64,000 nucleotides of DNA from Trochalopteron elliotii. Its lineage: Eukaryota > Chordata > Aves > Passeriformes > Leiothrichidae. The notes under the pieces are model-generated. The model was not told the origin of the DNA. It searched no databases and saw nothing but the letters and a program-made list of their open reading frames with translations. The DNA is taken from positions 830,489 through 894,488 of the forward strand of contig JANPWX010020521.1 in assembly GCA_024734555.1 (NCBI GenBank), written 5' to 3'. Shown here piece after piece: positions 13,501 to 25,555 of the stretch (position 1 is its first letter; the number at the start of each line of letters is the position of its first letter). The translations under genes were made by a program, and so were the position numbers.

Positions 13501-16500
13501 TGTGCACAAATTAATGAGGCATTATTTTGAAGTATACCAGTAGTCTGCAAGACTGCAGAACCTTTGCCTGATAATCTGAGAACTGAAATACTTGATGTCT
13601 ACTTCGGAGTACTTCATAGCAGTCCATCCCCTGGATCCCCTTAATAGAAGTCGATACTACCAAGAAAGCTAACTGTGTTAGCCTCCTCCTTCTTGTTAAG
13701 GATAACGATCCATATTATTTCTAGAACTGAAGAAATGGCATGTGCTGTTCAAAGAAGTTTTCTTCTCCATTCCATGCTCCTGGCTATTAATCCTGGTTCT
13801 TAACATGACCTTTCAGTGGACCTGCTCACCTCTTACCTGCTCCCCTGATGAGGGAGTAGCATTAATGCTGCATGGATATGCTGAATTTCCTCAGTGCATA
13901 GTTGGACAAGTGCCACCTGAGCCAGCAAAAAAGAAAACAGTTAGGGCTGGTTGGGATAGTTTTTTTTTACAGGAGGCCATTGGATTGAGCCATTACAGGC
14001 AATTTTTTGCCAAGTTTCAGACCCTCACCCATTTTGACACAGCAAAAGCAAATTAAAAGTTGGATTTTTTTTTTTAACTGAATTTTTGCCTAATGGCATC
14101 TAGCGTTTTGCATTTAAATACTTCATGTTCTGGTAAGTCCTTAATCCTGGAAATTCTGACAACTAACTCCAGAAGTATTACATCAGTACATCAGTATATG
14201 GATGTGGAAAAGATACATTTCATCAAATACACCCCTCTAAAAAAAAGTCTACCATACGTAAACTGGGAGACAGCTTTTAGATTTCCAATATTAAATTCAA
14301 TGCAGTAAATCCTTCCAGTAAAAAGACTTATTGCAACTATTTCTTTCCTAGAAGAGGCTTGAAGAGGGAGGTAACATCTCCCTTTCTTAATGAGGTTAGT
14401 ATTGTAGGGATGACCTGGAAAATGTTTAGGTGGACTCTCCTTACAAGCTCTTCTAAAGTTACTAGATGCCTCCCAAATGTCTTTCCCATCTAGCTTTCAT
14501 GAAATAATATGAACAGCCATAAGAGCATCACTAAAAATGATGTGTAGACTTCACCTAAACGTAGCTTCCTACATCTACTGTAATGCCTTGCAAAGTTGGA
14601 TCCACCTGTGCATCAGCTTTGTTCTTGATAAGATGTGTGATTTGGGTGAAGCTGTGAATCAGAAGTGAAGTGTCAGTCAATGTAAAGCATGACTTTCTCC
14701 ACACATTTAAAACTCCGAGGACCTTCTTGATACCAAATTACCCAAGTGTATTCACTCTCTGGTTCCACAGCCATCTCCCTTTGCACTTTGACATTTAACC
14801 AGAAGAGATGCCCACTTTTAATTTCATTTCAGATCACATGTAGAAATAAGATTCCTGCATCATAGTTTCCTATATGCAGAATAACAGTTTGTATCTGTAA
14901 ATGTGTTTATAGAGAATGTCACGTAGCTAAGGTTGAGATTTTAGTCAGAATGGTAAGTTAACTGCTTACGTGTTGTGTTTGGTTACGTATTGGAAGTGCA
15001 AGGGAATTTGGTGTGGTGCAGAAGAGCTTTTAAGAGTTCACAACATAATTAATGCAGGTGTCAAATGGTGATGCCAAGATGAATTTTCTGCTGTCAAGTT
15101 TCAGTTTACCAGATGTGCTGTTTACTTACTCTAGGATTGCGGAACACCTCCCTAGCATAGTTTTGCAAATTACCTTTCTTAGAAAATTTCCATACGGTTA
15201 CAGGCTTATGTATTAGTGAATTTCTGCCACTTCAAGATTTAAAGAAATTACTTGAATTTTGCTGTTTGTGAAAACACTGCTTGAGTGGCTGTAGAATTCC
15301 AATTAGGATATCAGGAAGATGCACGGGGAGCTGGTTCACTCAGTAAAATGCACTTCTGTCCAGAGTTCAAGCCATACATACAAACTGTATATCTAATGAC
15401 ATCCTTTCTGGTAGGATCTAACATGAATAAAGCTTGTGCTGGTTCTGTGCAACTGTCATCCTGTAAGATCAGATTAATTTACCCACCTGTAAATGTTGTT
15501 TCTCTTGAACAAACTCGGCCCACAATGATATTTCCTTCAATTTTGTTGTTTGCTTCTGCCTGACATGCATTACTGTTTATATTCTCTGTAATTAATTCTT
15601 TCTTCAATTATTCTAATGTATTTTGTTTCACAGTATACTTATTCTGAATTTAGTCTTGCTATGCATAATTTATTTATTACTTTCAGTGTTATATAAAATT
15701 TCCTCCTGATTGCACCTTGTCAGAGTGGAATTGTTTTCTTGGCTACAAGTGAAAGTTAGTTTTCTGTCCACTGTATTAGAAATGTGATTTCATTTTAAAA
15801 GGAGTTTGTTGTTAAGACACTTCAGTAATTCAGTATATCAGAAGAGATGCTCTAAAAACCCCCATGCATTTTCATTTTAGTGATAGTTTCATTTCAGACA
15901 AATAAGTGGAAAAAAGAAACTTAAAAACCTGGTTCACCAGTAGAGTTCTCTGTTCTCTTCTGTCTTTCACCTTAGAAAGAACTGCACAAAACAAAATCTA
16001 ATTTTGACACAATGTAATTCCATAATCCCTCTATTACCTAAAAAAGTTTCACAAGGCTTATTTCATTAAAAGCACAGCAGAGACTATTAATGACAAAGTC
16101 TTTCTTTCCTGTAATGAATGAATTCTTTAGTCCCTGATGAGACTATTAAGGGAGTGAAGTTGATGAATTCCCAACACACATATATATTTATATTTACATA
16201 CATATTTCACACTCCCCTATTCACTTTAGACTTTGATAAAAGTATTTACTTTAAAATAGGCATTATTGCTGATTACTAAGATCCCTTGTTTTCTAATAGT
16301 TGTATCACTTTTTCATATTGAGTTGTGATTTGAGGACTGAAAAGCTGGTGTCTGATTTCCAAGTTGTTCTAGAAAAAAATTCACTTAAATCTTGGTCTAT
16401 ATGTGGAAAAGGAAATGGCTTTGCTAGAAACGTAAATGTTTTATTAAGAATAATAATTTTTAAAAGCATAATTTAAAGTCAGTATGGATCATGAAAACAA

Positions 16501-16871
16501 GGAGACTTTAAGTGATGATTATACTAAATACAAATGAAGGTAGGCTAAGCCTAATTCTGCCCTTTTTTCCTCTAACAAACCTCAGTACAAAAAAGCACAT
16601 TGGTAGCAGGGGAAGGCTTGTGCATCTTATCTGACCATTGCTAGGTCTGGGATGGCACACACTCACACTGGAAGGAACTGGAAGAATACAAAAATAGATG
16701 TAAAAACTAAGCCGTATTATCAGTAATGAGAAAACTCCCTTTTTTTTGAGGAGGAGGAGAAGGAGGAGGAGAAGTGTTTTGTTATTGGGTGATGAAGAGG
16801 AATTGGCATAGTTTTTTTCCTTCCACATTGAGCAGCTGAACAGCCATGATGGATTATTTGATGCTTTTAAG
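10561..16871. other. Intergenic DNA, no gene recognised
   Basis: This 6.3-kb stretch lies downstream of APC. It is AT-rich with only short open frames, none resembling a known protein. A short (GGA)n-type purine run lies at 16749-16776. No LINE, LTR or RNA gene could be supported here. Confidence 0.6.
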
Positions 16872-17351
16872 TGGCTTTGTTTAACCACTGTTGGCAACCA
16901 AGCACTATCCAGCCACTTGCTCCCCTCCAGTGGGATGGGGGAGACAATCAAAAGAGTAAAAATGAGAAAACTTGTAGATTCAGATAAAGACAGTTGAATG
17001 AACAGAAAATGAAGAAAATTATGATTATGATAATAAGAGAATATACAAGTGACTCACAGTACAGTTGCTCATCACTTGCTGACTGATTCCTAGGCAATCC
17101 CTGAGCGTGAGCCTCCAGCCAACTTTCTCCACAGGTATATCCTCAGCATGATGCCATAAGGTCTTGGAATATTCCTTAGGCCGGTTTATGTGTCCCCCCT
17201 CAACTCTCTTCCTTTCTCAGGCAGGGCATGAGAAACTTACTTTAGCAACAAAAACATCAGTGCATTTTCAACATTCTCATACTAAATTCAAAGCACAGTA
17301 CCATACTATTTACTAGAAAGAAAATTAACTATCCCAGCCAAAACCAGAACA
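16872..17351 (-). mobile_element. Avian ERVL-type LTR, antisense
   Basis: Read on the minus strand the segment starts TGTTCTGGTTTTGGCTGGGA, matching from memory the 5' end of a common avian ERVL-like LTR. The plus-strand left edge carries the typical antisense LTR end, including GGCAACCAAGCACTATCCAG. A middle block with GGAATATTCC resembles the U3 motif of the same family. Flanking target-site duplications are not clear, so the ends are approximate. Confidence 0.7.
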
Positions 17352-18124
17352 TAAACCATTTGGACTTGTTAGAAGTGAAAATCTAGCTGAAGTAAACCTA
17401 TGAATTCAGTGCAAATAGTGTATTACTGTCACAGACAGATGAGTGATGGTTTCTTTTGATCTTGGAAAGCAGGTTGTACACACGTGAATTTACACAGATG
17501 TCAGCTGCTGTACAAGGCTGAAAGTGAGGGACAAAGAATGGGTGTGAAACAGAGCTCTGTGCTTAAGAGATACAGTCTTTGCAATGAGAAGAAATGAGAG
17601 ATTGGCAGAAATACATGGTTTTCCACTTTGCCGGTTCCATTGTGGCCAGCTAATAGGGATTTGGATAGAGTCTTGGCAGTGTGGTGCCCAGCATTCTCCT
17701 CAGGATGTCAGTGAAACACTGTATATATTGTTTGCTGTACTTCCTACATTGACTCATGCAAGTCAAGGCTTGGGTCTAGGTGACACAATCCAAAAGACTT
17801 CTGGCTCCAAACACAGTATATGTCAGGCTGGTTGTTCCAAGGCCACTCGTCAGCTACTCTTGGTGGTGCAGCAGTTACACAGATTGAAATATTTAAGCCT
17901 CAAGTGGCTTTAGAACATCCCATGCTCCTTAAATAAGCTATTGATGTTGTTTATATGTTGACGTTTTCTGCCGCTGAGATGAACAGAAGTGGTGCTTCTG
18001 TTGATTCATAAAGACTGCTGTGTTGGTGTTCTCTGATGGGCATGAGGTAGTGCCTCTTTTGAAAACACACATAGCAGACAGGATTCTGGATCGTTAAAAC
18101 CAAAAGGTAGTCTATGGATTTAAA
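17352..18124. other. Intergenic DNA, nothing recognised
   Basis: No gene, repeat family or RNA structure could be supported in this interval. Confidence 0.5.
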
Positions 18125-18235
18125 ATCATAGAATCACAGAATGGCTTGAGTAGGAAAGAGACCTTAGAAATCATCCAGTTCTGGGTTGAAACTCTGCCAT
18201 GGGTAGGGACACCACTTGCTTTGGGAAAATGGTGC
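18125..18235 (-). mobile_element. CR1 LINE 3'-end fragment, antisense
   Basis: The fragment starts ATCATAGAATCACAGAATGG, the reverse complement of the CR1 3' microsatellite tail, and continues with motifs typical of the CR1 3'UTR (gaccttagaaatcatccag; ctgccatgggtagggacacc). The 5' side is truncated, as is usual for CR1. Confidence 0.85.
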
Positions 18236-19360
18236 ATACAGTCTTGTAAAAATGGCAATTAGTATTGTTAATTCTGCGTGTTAAAGTTTCATGGTAAGTA
18301 AACAGTAAAATGAAACTAAATTAAAGACAGCAACATTTTCTCTCTATGCTGTTGGACAGACCTGCCTGTTACTTCTAACATGAGTGATAATTCATGAAGT
18401 ATTTTTCACAATGAAAGTTTGTGCGGTTTTTTCCCAGCCTTTATATTTTACCTAAAAATATCCTTCTGGAATTCTCATTTACAAAAATTGTGAAGAAAAT
18501 CCTTCCCATGTTGCCCCCTTCCCTTCAGTGACAATTGAACAAATCAAGATTTTCCTCTACCTCCCTGCGTTTTATCTGCAGTCCACTACAAAGCTGTCCC
18601 ACCAATCCAGCTGAAAATCTGCCCTTTCCTGAATAACTTCACCAGTCCTATGATTATATAGGTATTTTTTGCATGTTTAGACTATGGATGGACTTCAAGT
18701 GAAAAGAAACTGAACACAGATGCAAGGTCTGAATAAGCAGGTGTATGTGACATTTCCAGTAAAACACTCTGTCACACACTGTGTCACCTTAAATCATCTC
18801 TATTTTCTTGGGCTCCCACTTCCAATTAGGGGATTTGCATTTACTCCAGGTGAATTGCAAGGAATCTATCACAACCACTTTGAATTGCTATTTCATATTA
18901 GTACAGGGGTACAAGGTCTACTTGTTGCTGGGTTGTTTTGTTTGGGAATGGGTTTTCTTTGAGTTTTGGGGGGGGGTATTTGTTTTTGTGTTTGTTTGTT
19001 TTGGTTTTGGTTTTTAAAATTTTTTTCTTCTCCAAACACCATTAACTGTAAAAATAGAGTCTCAGACAGGACACCTGACTTGCTGGTGACGGTGCATAGA
19101 GAGACAGAATTCTGTGCTTTAGGGTTTTGTAGTGTAATTCTCATTCCCTGCGCCTTCCCTTCCACTACAGCAGCCACAGATGGAATAACTTCAGCAAGTT
19201 ATACACAGCTTTCCACAACCAATATCCCTGCTACTGTTCTCCAAAGGCATTATCTGCAATCTTGATGTTTCACTGCTGATGTGTACAAGTCCTATCCTCA
19301 CCAGCAATTGTACCTTCATCTTGCTTTAAATTGTTAAAAAGCTGTCAGGTGTTGAGTGCT
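18236..19360. other. Intergenic DNA, no gene recognised
   Basis: The interval is AT-rich with a T/G low-complexity patch at about 18960-19030. Open frames here are short and lack family resemblance. Confidence 0.5.
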
Positions 19361-20903
19361 TGTGCTGGTTTTGCACGGAAGTGACTTTTTCAAGAAAGTT
19401 ACAGCAAAACCAATCAATGATTAGGTTTGCATTTTGACATCTGGTAAAGCCACTAGAAAGATCACATGCCTCTGTGAAAACATAGGTTAAAAACTGGAGA
19501 AAATCCCAAGAAGCTCTCTTTTCCTTCCGGCCTGGAAACAGGTAACAAGGGAGCCTGGCTCCCTCCTTTGCTGCGGGGGCTGGGCCAGCCAGGCCTGCCG
19601 GGGGCTAGGCCCCTTCCTGGGGCGCCTCCTGGGCCCTGGGTCAGGGCTGGGCCTGGTGACTGCCGGGCAGGGGGAGGGGAGGAGAGTATGCCGTGTCCCG
19701 GCCGGATCGGGCCCAAGCGGCTGCTAACGTTCTGCTGCCAAGCCGCCCTTCATCGCAGCACCCACGAGGCCTTGCTGGGCCGGGCGGCCCCTGCCAGGAG
19801 CCAGGCCTCTCCCCCCCACCCCAGAGCGGCTTTCCAAAGAATCCTTCACTGTAGACAACTCCAGCTGCCGCTACCAAGTCATCCCACTGGGGGAAGGGGT
19901 TCAGTCTGCAGAGTGGAACTGCAGCTGGAGATTTGGTGCAGCTGAGGCCCTTGGGATCTTGGCACAGCTCTGGCATGGCCTGAATGTACCACCCTAGGTC
20001 ACCCATGCTCTCTGGAGGCTGTTAACTCTTCCCTTGCACAGATCAAACTTGCAAAACATTAAATCCTCTCTGAGTGCAAGAAAAGAGAGAGTGAAGACAT
20101 GTAAAGAGACAGTATGAAGCCATTAAAGTCAGCAAAGGAGGAGTTAAAGAGAACGAGAAGATGCCTTAGTTTTAGGCTGAAATTCTTTTGTACGCCATGG
20201 TAATGGACTGTCATATACTAGAACATCCCTTTAAATCATGGAAACATGTGCATTGGGGACATGAGAGTTCAGATTGCAGATATAAGCAAAGGCGTTTGTG
20301 GTGGACTAAGTAAATATTGAAGTAGCTGTGATCTTATGAGAAGCTTGAACAGAGAGAAAAAGAGATGAGATGAAGACCTGCCCCTAGAAAGAGAAAAGAT
20401 CTCTATTCCTAGAGATGAAGAAAAACCACTGCTTGTGGAACCATTCATCTTTAAAATTATACCCCATGAGTTTCATTGCCCATGCAATGCAGCTGTGGGA
20501 GGCTGTGTAATATGGGAGGGACTTCAAAAAGGCAGATTCCTGAGCGGCTGCTTTTTTGAGAATTAAAAGCCACAAGAGGACTATTCTTTCTTGTGGGGAA
20601 GTTACCACAACATATCAAAAGAGACTTCTCTCTAAAAGAACTGATGAAAGACTATTTTATAAGTGGTAAACTGACCTAGAGTTCCAAGTATTGTTTCTAC
20701 ATGTTATCAGAAAGAAAGGAATTTGTGGGAGAGGGGAAGTGTTTTGAAAGTTTCATTCTGATTCTTAATTTTTCTCTCTTGTAGTTTTGTTAATAAACCT
20801 GTCTTTATACCCTTTCAGGGTTTGAGCCTGCTTTGCTTCTCTCTTAATCCTATCTCACAGCAGAAAAGAGTAAATAATTCTAATGGGTACTCAAACCACT
20901 ACA
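19361..20903 (+). mobile_element. Probable avian ERV LTR (or LTR pair remnant)
   Basis: The left edge reads TGTGCTGGTTTTGCAC and the right edge TACTCAAACCACTACA, the TG...CA ends of avian ERVL-type LTRs. Near the right end, AATAAACCTGTCTTTATACC at about 20791 resembles the R region with poly(A) signal of that family. The element includes a GC-rich block (about 19490-19960). At 1.54 kb it is long for one LTR, and the 5-bp flanks (GTGCT; CTAAT) do not match, so it may be composite. Confidence 0.5.
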
Positions 20904-21819
20904 CTAATTTTGGGAAACAGAAATTGGTGAACATGCAATCACCACAGTGCTTCATTCCGAGTCCAGGGCCAGCACATACTCAGGAAATGCATGCAGCTAC
21001 AAGTGTGCCTGAGCTGGAATGCTTTGTGACCTAATTCTGTCTCTGAATTCCTCAGGCTGAAAATCTGCAGAATTCAACTTTGAAATGTATTTCTTATGGC
21101 ACTAGAACAAATGCAGTGATTGGATGCCATATACTCAATGAAGTCATTTTACAGTGATGATGGGGATTAAACTGACATGTTTCTACTCACTGCTTCATTT
21201 TAGGCATCCTGGTTTCAAAATACTGTGAATTCTAGCACTTATAAAGGAGATTGGTAAGTAATAAGAAGATCTGCAGAAAAAAAAACCCCATGCTTCCCCT
21301 GTGTGGTCAGTTGTGTTTGCCAGATGATACAATCTGTAATTCCACAAATCATTTCTGACAATTTTTAAATTATTTTCCATCTGAAAATGATGGGGAGAAT
21401 AATTTTTGTCTTTGTACCCTTTGTATTTCACAAATATTGATAGAGACTGTGTATCTGTTGCTACACTAAATTTAAATATTGTTTTACAAGATAAGCCATT
21501 AATATGCTGGTATTTAAAAGCTATGTGAATTTGAAGAAAAAAAATAACAGGCAACTGTCAAATAAAACAACATTAAAATACACAAAACCTTTCTCAGTGT
21601 CCTGAATTAGGTGGACTGACTGAGGGCAATCTTAATATGCAATGATGGTACTCACAAATTGCAGCTGTGTTCACTGCCTTTAACATACTCTCACAACACT
21701 GTTTCTCAAGGTGATGCATCAGAAATGCACCAGAAATTGCTTTACAATCTATCTGAAAAGATAAAATCACTATAGAAATCTAAGGAAACAGTGTGGAGTA
21801 AATTTAATATTTTTTCATT
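20904..21819. other. Intergenic DNA, nothing recognised
   Basis: No gene or known repeat could be supported in this interval. Confidence 0.5.
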
Positions 21820-21950
21820 AAGTTTTAGCCTATTTTTCAATTTAAAAAAAATGAAGCTGTGGCAATGCCAAATAAATATTCCTTAGCATTACTTCCTAAG
21901 AGATTAAATTTGTTGTTCTTTGATTCAAACCCTGCTAGAGCACTGTCCCG
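21820..21950 (+). repeat. Diverged repeat copy A (pairs with 25426-25555)
   Basis: The segment shares ordered blocks with 25426-25555: AAG.TTTTAGCC.ATTT, CCAAATAAA, GCATT..TTA and TTGATTCAAAC.CTGCTAGAGC, with small indels between them. It is therefore a diverged copy of the same sequence. The family is not recognised. Copy B lies just upstream of SRP19. Confidence 0.6.
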
Positions 21951-21972
21951 CAGAGGGAGATTTATGTTGGTG

Positions 21973-22009
21973 GGTCTGAACCCACCAACCCTTTTGGTGG
22001 GTTCAGACC
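21973..22009. repeat. Perfect 14-bp inverted repeat with 9-nt loop
   Basis: Arms GGTCTGAACCCACC (21973-21986) and GGTGGGTTCAGACC (21996-22009) are exact reverse complements around a 9-nt loop. The function is unknown. Confidence 0.85.
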
Positions 22010-22071
22010 TCTGTGTCCCAGAAGAAAAGGGCAATGCTATTGTTCAAACCCAAATGGCAGCAGGCATATTT

Positions 22072-22723
22072 TGTAACAAGGTCTAGGATGACCGCGTTCC
22101 ATGCAATGGTCAGATCATGAACGTGCCCTGCTGTAAGAGACAGTCCGAAGATCCCTCATCTGCCTCTTGACTGCTGTCAAGAACAAAGATTGAGGCCCCC
22201 CCAAGGACTGAGACCCTTAAAATTCTAACACAGGGACACTGGCCTGACTAATGTTTGCCAGGTGTGTTCACTGGACCAAGACTGGTTTCCCGTGGGAACC
22301 AGTCCTGAAACAATGGGTCCTGCTCACTGCTGGAATGGGCTTGTCCTGTTCGGAACTGGCATGTCTGTACTTCTTCACAGCTGATTTTCTCTACTGTCCT
22401 GTACCTGTTCTCTCTGCATACCATCTCGTTCTCCTCCCGATGGACCTCGAAAAGACTATAAAGACCCCTGAGTTAACCAAAGATTTTGTGATCATCCCAT
22501 GGAAGAAGACAGATCTATTGGCCGGACCATGAGGATTTCATCTCTCTGTTGGTAGCTATTACCCCCCCTCTTTCTCACTTTCTCACTTTCTAGTGAGTAG
22601 TTGGCACTCACTAAAGGTGCATTTGTTTTGATTAATACTGAAATCCCCCTCTATTGTTTTTTTGCACTGTGAGATCAGTTAACAAACCATCACGACCCCC
22701 GCTTGCATTAGCGGATCGTGACA
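22072..22723 (+). mobile_element. LTR-like segment (unconfirmed)
   Basis: The segment begins TGTAACAAGG and ends ATCGTGACA, with a TATA-like ACTATAAAGACC at 22455. The 3' edge holds a bulged hairpin (TCACGA...TCGTGA with an inner CCGCT/AGCGG stem, 22690-22721). Length and ends fit a solo LTR, but no target-site duplication was found and the family is not recognised. Confidence 0.4.
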
Positions 22724-23187
22724 CCTGCACACTCCATGCCTGCACAGAAACAATTAATATATTGCACCCTGGTCTGTCCACAGTTCACCCTGTGCACACA
22801 CTGTGCACCAACACCCCTCTCCTCCCCGACAGCCCACATCTGTCTTGCTAAAAGTGGGTGATAGCAATTGACAGAAGAAGCTTCTGCCCATGTTGGCTGA
22901 CACAGACATTTAAGTAGTGAAAACCTGGACAAACAGGACAACTCCCAAGGTAACGGTAGCTCTTTGACACCTTTTAAGTGTTAAGGATCTCAATAAAAAG
23001 TCATTAAATAGACAAGTGTGTGCAAGTAATGGCGATTTAAAATAAAAACATTGTGCAAATAAAGAAAAAAAATCGGAAATCCATTATCAAGCTACTGCTA
23101 CCAAGATAAGAACATTTTGTTGCTAAGCAACAAAATACCTAAGTAGTTATTTGTAATGGATTACCAACGCATGCCTTAATTCACCGG
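22724..23187. other. Intergenic DNA with a near-perfect X-box-like palindrome
   Basis: No gene was recognised. A perfect 10-bp inverted repeat with a 3-nt loop (ATTTTGTTGC taa GCAACAAAAT) lies at 23114-23136. Its core GTTGC/GCAAC half-sites resemble an RFX X-box. Confidence 0.5.
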
Positions 23188-23810
23188 TGTCCCAGCTAGC
23201 TCCAGGTGGCACACCAGTGCTGTGCCATGAGTGGGGAACTGCCTTGGAGTTAGCTCTACCGAAGGCAGAACCTTAGAGCCATCCAGCTCTAGGACACGGT
23301 GCTAGGTGCCATCGCAGACCAGGTAAAGGAGGAGAGGGAGGCTCTCAGTCTGAGGTTTTAGCAGGACAGGTTTATTGCTGAAGGGTTCAGGAGCCAAAGA
23401 GACCCCAAACAAAGGGGGAACATGACTTTTAAGTGGGCAGGGAACAAGGGGTGGATATAAGACTATAGCCAATCAGGACTCAACAAGGGAGGAGTGTAGG
23501 GAGTGGTTTACAAAACCTTGACCAATGGGAGAGCACAAGGGGAGGATACAACTTGAGGGGACCAACAGGGCGTTGAAGAACATGGAATTTGCTGGAACAG
23601 AGGGAAGGAGTAAGTATTGATTGACAATCACATAGGTGGGGTGAAAGGCGAGGGGGTGTGGCAACCACGGATTTACATAGAGGGATGTAGAAGAAGGGGC
23701 AGGGTTAACTTGATATATGGAAAATGGGAGGGAACAACCTTAGGGCTAAACCAATCGCATGGGGAATGTGGGAACCCAGGTGTTAACTATTGGGGAAAAT
23801 ATGCATCGCA
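23188..23810 (-). mobile_element. Probable LTR, antisense
   Basis: On the minus strand the segment would start TGCGATGCAT and end AGCTAGCTGGGACA, with a poly(A) hexamer (plus-strand TTTATT, 23371-23376) placed as expected for R/U5. Several CCAAT boxes occur on the plus strand (23469, 23522 and 23751 areas). Flanks ACCGG and ACGGA are similar but not identical, so the ends are approximate. Confidence 0.5.
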
Positions 23811-24488
23811 ACGGATTACCTCTTAGAAAGCTACATTTGCCTCAATCAGTCACAGTTTGACGGTAATCTGAGAAAACCCTCATAAAACCTGTCTTTCTTG
23901 AGCACTGGACAAGTATTGCATCAAAACTGTCCTTCGTAACTGGCACACCTCATTTACATAATCTTGTTTTTCAGCTGAGGAGATGGCTGAGTCATGGTTG
24001 TGAGGAGCTGCCAAGTTGCTGAGCTGGTCCCAGACAGCTGCAGTTACACTTTCAAAAGCTGTTTGCTCCTGCTGATGCCACACAGTTATGCTGTTCATGT
24101 TTTCTGCAGTACTTTGTGCAGTGTGTTCATTCTGAAAAAATGAGAGCAAAAACAGAAGACAACAAAACTGCTTGTCATTCAAAAGCCTGAATAGACAATA
24201 ACTTTTTAATCTGTGCAATCCTGATTCTTTCTGAATCTTCTCCACAACTCCTAACTAGCATGAACACTTGCAGTTCTCCCCTGGGAAAACCACTGTGTGC
24301 ACTGAGTCTTAGCATCCCCTCTTCAATATTTCATTGCCAGCTGGATGTGTTGGTGGAGCAGAAAAATAAAACAACACCAGCACAGATAAATATTGAATAG
24401 ATACCTTCAGTTCTTTGTCCTGATACATTGCTGGTGTATGAAGAGTGTAACAGTGCACAAAATATGACCTATAAAATTCACAGGGTGA
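23811..24488. other. Intergenic DNA with an unexplained minus-strand reading frame
   Basis: A 121-codon minus-strand frame (23880-24245) lies here beside the antisense LTR. It has no recognised family, and no promoter or splice signals support it. Confidence 0.3.
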
Positions 24489-25413
24489 CTGAATGGTTGC
24501 GGCTGGCAGGGAACTCTGGGTGTCATCTGGTCCAACCACTGCTTCAGCAGGGCCACCAAGAGCTGGTAGTCTAGGATCACTCCCATACAGCTTTTCAGTA
24601 TCTCCAAGGATGGAGACACCATCATCTCTCTGGGCAACCTGTGGCAGTGCTCAGTTACCCTCAAAGGGAAAAGGAGTTTCCTGATGTTCAGAGGGAACCT
24701 CCTGTGTTTCAGTGTGTGCCCATCACCTCTGGTGCTGTCACTGGGCACCCCTGCAAAGAGCCTGGATCCATCCTCTTTGCACCCTCCCTGCAAGCGTTTA
24801 TGTACATTGGTGAGAACACGTGAGCCTTCTCTTCTCCTGGATGAGCCGCTCCAGTCCCTCTAGGCATTGGTGACCATTCACTGGACTCTCTCCATTGTGT
24901 CCGTGTCTGCCTTGTCCTGGGGAGCCCAGGGCTGGGCCTGGCACTCCTGATGGGGCCTCCCCAGTGATGAGGGGCAGGATCATCTCCCCTGCCCTGCCGG
25001 CAACAGTTCTCATAGTGCAGCCCAGAGACCACTGGCCTTGTCATAGGGACACATCCCTGGCTTATGTTCAGATCAATGTCCAGCAGAAGCCCCAGGGCCT
25101 TTCCTAACAAACTCCTTCCCAGCTGGGCATTCCCAGCCCGTGCTGGTGCCTGGGGTTGTTCTTCCCCAGCTGCAGGACTTGGTTCTTCCTATGCTGAACT
25201 GCTTGAGGTTCCTGTCAGCTCGTCTCTCCAGCTTGTCCGGGTCCCTCTGAACGGCACCACGACCCTCTGGTCTATCAGACCCCCCTCACAGCTCGGTGCC
25301 TCCAGCAAGTGTGCACCAGCGCTGTGTTATCATCGCCAAGGGCGCACCTGCCCCTCATCCACAGCGTTAATGAAGGTGTGACACAGGACTGGACGGACCC
25401 AGTACTGACCCCG
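24489..25413 (-). mobile_element. CR1 LINE 3' region, antisense (0.9 kb)
   Basis: A long stretch follows the well-known avian CR1 3' region in reverse: TATCTCCAAGGATGGAGACA, CTCTGGGCAACCTGTG, a TGTGCCCATCACCTCTGGTG block and the distal GGACCCAGTACTGACCCC. Stop codons and indels show that it is dead. The terminal octamer tail at the left edge is degenerate. The 5' part of the LINE is absent. Confidence 0.9.
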
Positions 25414-25425
25414 TAATTTTTTATT

Positions 25426-25555
25426 TAAGCTTTAGCCCATTTGTTTCACGTAACTGTACAGGAAGCTGAGGTAATACCAAATAAACATTTCCCGGCATTT
25501 CTTAGATAGACAGTTCCTTGATTCAAACACTGCTAGAGCTCTTTGAGCGAAGGGC
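25426..25555 (+). repeat. Diverged repeat copy B, adjoining the SRP19 promoter
   Basis: This is the partner of 21820-21950: it shares the TTTAGCCCATTT, CCAAATAAAC, GGCATTTCTTAG and TTGATTCAAACACTGCTAGAGC blocks. It sits between the CR1 fragment and the CpG-rich SRP19 upstream region. Confidence 0.6.

Noticed and set aside
16508..16951. 147-codon minus-strand frame with Leu and Lys runs
   Set aside because: It comes from a purine/pyrimidine simple repeat and runs into the antisense LTR.
19462..20006. Several Pro/Ala/Arg-rich frames of 84-125 codons
   Set aside because: They lie in a GC-rich block where stops are rare, are on both strands, and resemble no protein family.
24407..25381. Frames of 60-133 codons on both strands
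   Set aside because: They overlap an antisense CR1 3' untranslated region and have no coding role.
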